A stretch of 64,000 bases of DNA, taken from Sulfuricaulis sp040901545 (lineage in GTDB: Bacteria; Pseudomonadota; Gammaproteobacteria; Acidiferrobacterales; Sulfurifustaceae). This document shows, one piece after another, positions 59,004-64,000 of this stretch. A model generated the notes under the pieces. It made no database searches, was not told the DNA's origin, and was given only the letters and a program-made list of their open reading frames with translations. The stretch spans positions 146,721-210,720 of the forward strand of contig NZ_JBBDYL010000005.1 in NCBI RefSeq assembly GCF_040901545.1, read 5' to 3'. The stretch's first letter is position 1. Each line of letters starts with the position of its first letter. Made by a program: the position numbers and the translations under genes.

Positions 59004-61277
59004 ATGAATGAAGATATAAAAAAAGCGGCGCTGGATTACCACCGTCAACCGAGGGCAGGAAAAATATCGGTCACCCCCACCAAGGCGCTGACCAATCAGC
59101 GGGATCTGTCCCTGGCCTATACTCCCGGCGTGGCCGCGGCGTGTGAAGCGATCGTCGCGGATCCCTCCGAGGCGTTCAATTTGACCGCCCGCGGTAATCT
59201 GGTGGCGGTTATCACGAACGGGACCGCCGTGCTCGGCCTCGGCGCGATCGGTCCGCTCGCGGCCAAACCCGTGATGGAAGGCAAAAGCGTGTTGTTCAAG
59301 AAGTTCGCCGGGATCGATGTATTCGACATTGAAATCAACGAGACCGACCCGGATAAATTGATCGAAATAATTGCCGCGCTGGAACCGACCTTCGGCGGAA
59401 TCAACCTCGAGGATATCCGCTCACCGGACTGTTTCTATATCGAACGCACGCTGCGCGAGCGCATGAAGATTCCCGTGTTCCACGACGATCAGCACGGCAC
59501 CGCCGTGGTCGTGGGCGCGGCCGTGCTGAATGGGCTCAGGCTGGTGGGTAAAGAGATAGGCCAGGTCAGACTCGTGTGCACCGGCGCCGGAGCCGCGGCG
59601 CTCGCGTGCCTCGACATGCTGGTGACTCTCGGGCTCAAAAAGGAAAACATCTGGGTGGCCGATGATTTGGGGGTTGTATATGCCGGTCGCAAGCAGGGCA
59701 TGGATGCCAACAAGGCGCGTTACGCTCGCGAGACCAAGGCGCGCGCGTTTTCCGAACTCATGCCCGGGGCGGATATTTTTCTGGGACTATCCGCCGGTGG
59801 CATACTGAAACCGGAATGGCTCAAGGACATGGCGCCGCAGCCGCTTATCTTCGCGCTGGCGAATCCCGAGCCGGAAATTCGTCCCGAATTGGCGAAAGCG
59901 GCACGTGCCGATGCCATCGTGGCCACCGGGCGCTCGGATTATCCCAACCAAGTCAATAACGGGATTTGCTTTCCTTATATATTCCGTGGTGCGCTGGATG
60001 TCGGTGCAACCCAGATTACGCGCGAGATGCAGCACGCCGCGGTTCATGCCATTGCCGAACTCGCTCAGGCGGAATCATCGGAGGTCGTGGCCAAGGCCTA
60101 CGGCGAGCAGGACCTGAAATTTGGTCCTGAATATTTAATCCCCAAATCATTTGATCCGCGGCTGATTGCGCGCATCGCGCCGGCGGTGGCGAAGGCGGCG
60201 ATGGACAGCGGTGTGGCCACACGGCCGATCGCAGATTTCAGCGCCTATCACGACTTTCTCTCGCAATTCGTTTATACCTCCGGGTTAATCATGAAACCGC
60301 TGTTCGGCGCGGCCAAGGCCTCACCCAAACGCATTATTTACGCCGAGGGCGAGAATGAATTGATCCTGCGCGCGGTCCAGGTAGTGGTGGATGAAGGACT
60401 GGCGCACCCGACGCTGATCGGGCGGCCGGCGGTGGTCGAGAAACGCATTAAAAATCTCGGATTGCGAATCCGCCCGGATAAGGATTTCCAGCTGGTCAAT
60501 CCTGAATACGATCCGCGTTACCGCGATTACTGGACCACCTATCATCGCCTGACGGAACGCCGCGGGGTGTCGCCCGACTACGCCAAGATCGAAATGCGAC
60601 GTCGCTTGACCTTGATCAGCGCCATGTTGATGTACAAGGGCGAAGCGGATGGGATGTTGTGCGGCACCTTCGGCACGCATGCATTGCATTTGCATTACGT
60701 GGACCAGGTGATCGGCCTGCGTCCCGGTGTGAAGAATTACGCCGCGATGAATTTACTGATACTGCCCAAGCGAAACCTGTTTCTCTGCGATACTTACGTC
60801 ACCCCCGACCCATCTTCCGAACAGATTACCGAGATGACGCTGTTGGCGGCGGAGGAGGTTCGCCGCTTCGGTATTGTGCCCAAGGTGGCGTTGTTGTCCG
60901 CCTCCAATTTCGGGAGTTTGAATATCGCGTCGGCCAAGAAAATGCAGCAGGCGCTCGCACTCATCAACGCGCGCGCTCCCGATCTCGAGATCGATGGCGA
61001 AATGCACGGGGACGCGGCACTGTCCGAGGAAATACGACTCCGGGTGTTTCCGAATTCCCGGTTTCGGGGGGAAGCGAATTTGCTCATCATGCCGTCACTG
61101 GATGCCGCCAATATTTCCTTCAACTTGATAAAGACCACGTCGGGTGAAGGGGTGACGGTAGGCCCGATATTGCTTGGCGCCGCGCGCGTCGTTCATATTT
61201 TGACGCCTTCGACCACGGTCCGGCGCATCATCAATATGACGGTCCTCGCGGTTGTCGAAGCCAATGTGCCCCGCTGA
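59004..61277 (+). CDS. maeB: NADP-dependent malic enzyme with phosphotransacetylase-like domain
   Basis: 757 residues. The malic domain shows TNQRDLSLAYTPGVAAACEA, FHDDQHGTAVVVGAAVL, VCTGAGAAALACLDML and GRSDYPNQVNNGICFPYI. The C-terminal half (about residues 430-757) is a phosphotransacetylase-like allosteric domain (KRIIYAEGENELILRA, ADGMLCGTFGTHALHL). Converts malate to pyruvate with NADPH. Confidence 0.95.
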   Translation: MNEDIKKAALDYHRQPRAGKISVTPTKALTNQRDLSLAYTPGVAAACEAIVADPSEAFNLTARGNLVAVITNGTAVLGLGAIGPLAAKPVMEGKSVLFKKFAGIDVFDIEINETDPDKLIEIIAALEPTFGGINLEDIRSPDCFYIERTLRERMKIPVFHDDQHGTAVVVGAAVLNGLRLVGKEIGQVRLVCTGAGAAALACLDMLVTLGLKKENIWVADDLGVVYAGRKQGMDANKARYARETKARAFSELMPGADIFLGLSAGGILKPEWLKDMAPQPLIFALANPEPEIRPELAKAARADAIVATGRSDYPNQVNNGICFPYIFRGALDVGATQITREMQHAAVHAIAELAQAESSEVVAKAYGEQDLKFGPEYLIPKSFDPRLIARIAPAVAKAAMDSGVATRPIADFSAYHDFLSQFVYTSGLIMKPLFGAAKASPKRIIYAEGENELILRAVQVVVDEGLAHPTLIGRPAVVEKRIKNLGLRIRPDKDFQLVNPEYDPRYRDYWTTYHRLTERRGVSPDYAKIEMRRRLTLISAMLMYKGEADGMLCGTFGTHALHLHYVDQVIGLRPGVKNYAAMNLLILPKRNLFLCDTYVTPDPSSEQITEMTLLAAEEVRRFGIVPKVALLSASNFGSLNIASAKKMQQALALINARAPDLEIDGEMHGDAALSEEIRLRVFPNSRFRGEANLLIMPSLDAANISFNLIKTTSGEGVTVGPILLGAARVVHILTPSTTVRRIINMTVLAVVEANVPR

Positions 61278-61433
61278 ATTTGACCCTGTTTCCACTAATC
61301 AACCCGCACCTTTATCGGTTCATGCCAACCTGGTTTCGTGCTTGGCGTGTCTGCGCGTGTTCACGCACGCGACACGCGGTGCTATGCTGATCGAACCAGC
61401 CTTGGTCGTGCGCGGACGCTGAGATATCGGCTC

Positions 61434-61757
61434 ATGTCTTCATCCTATTACTACCGTTACCACGTTTTTTTTTGTGTGAACCAGCGTGAAGCGGGGCGGG
61501 CCTGTTGTGCCAACCATCGTTCCCAGGAAATCCGCGATTACGCCAAGGCCAGGGTCAAATCTTTAGGCCTGGATGGCCCCGGGGGTATCCGGATCAATAC
61601 CGCCGGGTGCATGGATCGCTGCGAGGAAGGGCCGGTGCTGGTGATATACCCGGAGGGGACCTGGTACACCTATGTGGACAAGGAAGACATTGATGAAATT
61701 ATTGATAAGCACTTGCGTCACGGGGTCGGCGTCGCGCGCCTGAAAATGAAGCGTTAG
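61434..61757 (+). CDS. (2Fe-2S) ferredoxin, thioredoxin-like
   Basis: 107 residues from ATG 61434. Cluster cysteines in HVFFCVNQREAGRACC and GCMDRCEEGPVLVIYPEG, the pattern of the thioredoxin-like 2Fe-2S ferredoxin family. Physiological partner unknown. Confidence 0.88.
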   Translation: MSSSYYYRYHVFFCVNQREAGRACCANHRSQEIRDYAKARVKSLGLDGPGGIRINTAGCMDRCEEGPVLVIYPEGTWYTYVDKEDIDEIIDKHLRHGVGVARLKMKR

Positions 61758-62028
61758 ACGGTTTTTAGCCATCTATTTGTATATCATGGGAAAATTTTTT
61801 GATTTCGGGTGTAGTTTTCTTATCTCCCCATGTTTCAGAGACATAAAAGTTAGCTTTTCCTTAGAACTTATCTTTTGTACCCGTGTCTGAGGGTTTAACA
61901 GTTACTTTTAGCAAGCTTTTGGCGTAAATGGGAACGCTACGTATAATTGAATACAATTTGTTAATTTTTAATATTCAATTAGTTATGGATTTATTCAACT
62001 TTTTTTATGAGAAATTAGTGGCGCTGGC
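61758..62028. other. AT-rich intergenic region
   Basis: Very low GC compared with the rest of the window (61780-62110). No gene is supported. It leads into the promoter of the candidate small RNA and may bind nucleoid proteins. Confidence 0.5.
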
Positions 62029-62056
62029 TTGACTATATGTAAGAATATTAGATAAT
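62029..62056 (+). promoter_or_regulatory. Promoter of the candidate small RNA
   Basis: TTGACT (62029-62034) and GATAAT (62051-62056) with a 16-base spacer, in AT-rich DNA. Predicted start near 62063. No ribosome-binding site or reading frame follows, which points to a non-coding transcript. Confidence 0.65.
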
Positions 62057-62062
62057 TATAAT

Positions 62063-62224
62063 ATACTGTTTTTCTAAGCTTAACTGGCGTTTGGCGCATT
62101 GTTTGCTAATCTCAGAGGTAACGGACTGGAAAGATTTAGTGACGGCACCCAAGCGTGCTGGGAAAGGCTCCTCCATCCTCCTAGTGGTGGTTCGGGCGTG
62201 GCTCACAAGCCACGCCTTTTTTTT
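62063..62224 (+). ncRNA. Candidate small RNA upstream of rplM
   Basis: About 160 bases between a good promoter and a strong terminator, with no plausible reading frame. It contains an exposed pyrimidine motif CTCCTCCATCCTCCT (62168-62182), complementary to Shine-Dalgarno sequences, and a possible pair of short stems before it. I do not recognise it as 6S, tmRNA, CsrB or another known class. Confidence 0.6.
62195..62224 (+). terminator. Rho-independent terminator of the small RNA
   Basis: GGCGTGGCT pairs with AGCCACGCC (9 bp) around a CACA loop and is followed by eight T. A textbook intrinsic terminator. Confidence 0.9.
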
Positions 62225-62403
62225 GATTTGATTTCGGCCGCAGTTGCGCGTGACAGGTGTCCCCGGATGTCCGGCCATCAATCGCCGATTTTATCTTGTG
62301 TCTTGGTACTGGCTTTTGTAATATCCGCCGCTTTCCGGTAACTACTATAGAGCAGAAGTTTTTGAGGCCGGACGTTCCCCGACCGAGTTACACTAATTTC
62401 GTC

Positions 62404-62832
62404 ATGAAAACTTTCTCCGCGAAACAGGAAACCATCAAGCGCGACTGGTATGTGATTGACGCGACCGGCAAGGTGCTCGGGCGCGTGGCATCCGAAGTGG
62501 CCCGCCGCTTGCGCGGCAAGCACAAGCCGGAGTACACGCCGCATGTCGATACGGGCGACTACATCATTATTGTCAATGCCGACAAACTCCAGGTGACGGG
62601 CAAGAAAACGCAGGACAAGATTTATCACCGTTATACCGGTTATCAGAGCGGCCTGAAAGCGACGAGCTTTCGCGACATGATGAAACGGGCGCCGCGCTTT
62701 GCCATTGAAGCGGCCGTTCGCGGCATGCTTCCGAAGAACCCCCTCGGTCGTCAGATGTTCCGCAAGCTCAAGGTCTATCGAGGCACGGATCACCGGCATG
62801 CGGCCCAGCAACCCAAGGTTCTTGAACTCTAG
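62404..62832 (+). CDS. rplM: 50S ribosomal protein L13
   Basis: 142 residues from ATG 62404 (MKTFSAKQETIKRDWYVIDA), the standard start; an open extension upstream is spurious. GKVLGRVASEVARRLRGKHK and RAVRGMLPKNPLGRQ-like (AAVRGMLPKNPLGRQMFRKL) are diagnostic. Paired with rpsI 19 bases downstream, as in most bacteria. Confidence 0.97.
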   Translation: MKTFSAKQETIKRDWYVIDATGKVLGRVASEVARRLRGKHKPEYTPHVDTGDYIIIVNADKLQVTGKKTQDKIYHRYTGYQSGLKATSFRDMMKRAPRFAIEAAVRGMLPKNPLGRQMFRKLKVYRGTDHRHAAQQPKVLEL

Positions 62833-62851
62833 GACATAGAGAAATAATCCG

Positions 62852-63247
62852 ATGGCTCAGGCAAATATCTATCGCGCGACCGGGCGGCGCAAAACCTCCA
62901 CAGCGCGTGTTTATATCCAACCCGGCAAGGGGGATATCGTTGTCAATCGCTTGCCGCTCGACCAATACTTCGGCCGGGAAACCGCGCGAATGATCGTGCG
63001 GCAGCCGCTGGCGGCAGTCGACATGGAATCCAAATTCGACATCATGGTGAATGTCCACGGCGGCGGACCCAGTGGTCAAGCCGGTGCCATCCGCCATGGC
63101 ATCACGCGCGCGCTGCTGGTCTACGACGCCGCGCTCCGACCCACCCTGCGCAAGGCCGGATATGTCACGCGCGATGCGCGCGCGGTGGAGCGCAAGAAAT
63201 ACGGATTGCACAAGGCGCGCAAGCGGCCTCAATACTCGAAACGGTAA
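62852..63247 (+). CDS. rpsI: 30S ribosomal protein S9
   Basis: 131 residues. YRATGRRKTSTARVYIQPG, GGGPSGQAGAIRHGITRALL, and the basic C-terminus KKYGLHKARKRPQYSKR reaching the decoding site. The four-helix-bundle unit begins 1 base after its stop codon. Confidence 0.97.
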   Translation: MAQANIYRATGRRKTSTARVYIQPGKGDIVVNRLPLDQYFGRETARMIVRQPLAAVDMESKFDIMVNVHGGGPSGQAGAIRHGITRALLVYDAALRPTLRKAGYVTRDARAVERKKYGLHKARKRPQYSKR

Positions 63248-63248
63248 A

Positions 63249-63712
63249 GCAGTAGCTAGTGGCAAGTTTCAAGTAGCAAGTAAAATAATGAAAGAATGGA
63301 TGCACTTGAGAACTTGGATGTCTGGAAGCGAAGTTGCAGACTCAGTGTCGAGCTTTATAAGCTTCTGAGTGAATGCAGGGACTTCGGATTCAGGGATCAG
63401 GTTACCCGCTCGGCGCTTTCTGTCCCCTCGAACATTGCTGAAGGCTACGAACGCGATTCTTCGAAGGAATTTTCCCGCTTTCTCAAAATCGCCAAAGGTT
63501 CCTGTGGCGAATTACGAACCCAGCTCTATATAGGTACAGAAGCGGGTTTTATCGAGCGCGCTAAAGCCAAGGAGTTGATTCAAGAGGCAGCCGAGATCGC
63601 ACGGATGATCCAGGGTTTGATCAAGCGTTACGAGTCGTTAAATCTTCAGAATTAACCGGCCGACATCTTGACCATTCTTCCTCGCTACTTGTAACTTGCC
63701 ACTCGCTACTGC
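63249..63712 (+). mobile_element. 464-bp unit: four-helix-bundle gene with 32-bp terminal inverted repeats
   Basis: Left end 63249-63280 and right end 63681-63712 are inverted repeats with 29 of 32 positions matching (differences at positions 9, 22 and 31). Both are built of AGTRGC/AAGTNNC heptamers. The gene at 63296 lies between. The unit fills the space between rpsI (1 base from its stop) and tRNA-Gln (5 bases away). No flanking target duplication is evident. Treating it as mobile is inference from its ends and the gene-less relatives at 2959 and 56649. Confidence 0.7.
63296..63655 (+). CDS. Four-helix-bundle protein (23S-IVS/bAvd type)
   Basis: 119 residues. LENLDVWKRSCRLSVELYKL, FGFRDQVTRSALSVPSNIAE and GYERDSSKEFSRFLKIAKGS are the signature of the small four-helix-bundle family (TIGR02436) known from 23S rRNA intervening sequences and related to the Avd accessory protein of diversity-generating retroelements. 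Here it is not in rRNA and no reverse transcriptase is nearby. Predicted to form a basic, nucleic-acid-binding pentamer-like bundle by homology. Enclosed by inverted heptamer repeats. Confidence 0.93.
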   Translation: MDALENLDVWKRSCRLSVELYKLLSECRDFGFRDQVTRSALSVPSNIAEGYERDSSKEFSRFLKIAKGSCGELRTQLYIGTEAGFIERAKAKELIQEAAEIARMIQGLIKRYESLNLQN

Positions 63713-63717
63713 CGTAT

Positions 63718-63791
63718 TGGGGGATCGTCTAACGGTAGGACAACAGACTCTGACTCTGTTTATCTAGGTTCGAATCCTAGTCCCCCAGCCA
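63718..63791 (+). tRNA. tRNA-Gln (anticodon CTG)
   Basis: Cloverleaf by eye: acceptor TGGGGGA/TCCCCCA, D arm with AACGGTAGGAC, anticodon stem ACAGA/TCTGT with loop CTCTGAC (anticodon CUG), T arm CTAGG-TTCGAAT-CCTAG, encoded CCA (63789-63791). Confidence 0.96.
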
Positions 63792-63833
63792 ATAACAAAA
63801 ACAGCCCGCCTCGCTTGGGCTGTTTTTGTTATT
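63791..63833 (+). terminator. Terminator after tRNA-Gln
   Basis: AATAACAAAAACAGCCC pairs perfectly with GGGCTGTTTTTGTTATT (17 bp) around a 9-base loop, with a T-rich descending arm; the first base is shared with the tRNA CCA end. Confidence 0.9.
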
Positions 63834-64000
63834 GGTTTAGGGGATGGAATGAGCTCCCAACGGGTTCGACAAATTCGCCGGGAGCGAATTTGGACAGGAG
63901 CGCGGCGACTGACCCGAGCCGCAGCAGCGGCGAGGGTGAGCTCCAGGGGTGAGCAACTGTGTTTATCCCACGATGTTTTGGAGTTGCCATGGTGTATTGC
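63834..64000. other. Edge region with a possible gene start
   Basis: Imperfect palindromes (CGGGAGCGAATTTGG, GGAGCGCGGCGA, GGTGAGCTCCAGGGGTGAGC). ATG at 63989 opens a frame MVYC that is cut by the window edge; such a start next to a tRNA could be a GIY-YIG-type protein, but four residues cannot support a call. Confidence 0.3.

Noticed and set aside
63834..64000. Possible integrase-type attachment region next to tRNA-Gln
   Set aside because: No duplicated tRNA 3' end or integrase visible before the window edge.

Overview
The window reads as a chromosomal segment of a GC-rich, chemolithoautotrophic gammaproteobacterium. The evidence is the rpe-gph-trpEGDC order, coq7, a transketolase-gap-pgk-pyk-fba Calvin/glycolysis cluster, a form I RuBisCO (cbbLS) with a divergent cbbR, and an outer-membrane decaheme cytochrome/porin pair of the MtrA-MtrB (MtoAB/PioAB) type. 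An Acidiferrobacterales- or Chromatiales-like autotroph would fit, but this placement is inferred from gene content only.

Layout. 1-6.2 kb: carbon-metabolism cluster (partial tkt, gap, pgk, pyk) ending in an internally deleted fba. 6.2-13.5 kb: an island bounded by two identical 133-bp direct repeats of the fba 3' end. It holds nrdAB and metE, converging, each behind its own cobalamin riboswitch; nrdAB also has two NrdR boxes. Both enzymes are the cobalamin-independent versions, so the island looks like a B12-shortage cassette. 13.6-16.6 kb: cbbR and cbbLS. 16.9-18.3 kb: a Braun-type lipoprotein convergent with an L,D-transpeptidase. 18.3-25.7 kb: an LTA-synthase-like phosphatase-superfamily membrane enzyme, PAP2, an ECF sigma/anti-sigma pair, GFA, SemiSWEET, purC and a CDF-like transporter, interleaved with broken partial copies of GFA and SemiSWEET/purC.

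25.8-43.2 kb: accessory region with a VapBC module and a long copper/heavy-metal set (multicopper oxidase CopA, CopB, cytochromes, MerR regulator, Met-rich Spy/CpxP-like protein, SHOCT, NfeD-like and YHS proteins, P1B ATPase), plus glycogen phosphorylase. A DUF302 gene in this region carries two in-frame insertions of a structured palindromic repeat. 43.8-48 kb: a cytochrome lipoprotein and the decaheme/porin pair with an upstream FNR-type box. 48.5-63.8 kb: core genes (kinase, rpe, gph, trpEGDC, OsmC, VOC protein, formyltransferase-like, coq7, glcF, maeB, ferredoxin, a candidate sRNA, rplM, rpsI, tRNA-Gln).

Three signals stand out. (1) A 464-bp unit with 32-bp terminal inverted repeats encodes a four-helix-bundle (bAvd/23S-IVS type) protein. 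The same heptamer-built repeats recur without the gene at two other places in the window, always against stop codons. (2) The paired in-frame palindromic elements in the DUF302 gene keep their stems by compensatory changes. (3) The riboswitch-controlled B12-independence island sits inside fba. No transposase, integrase, CRISPR array or rRNA was seen.
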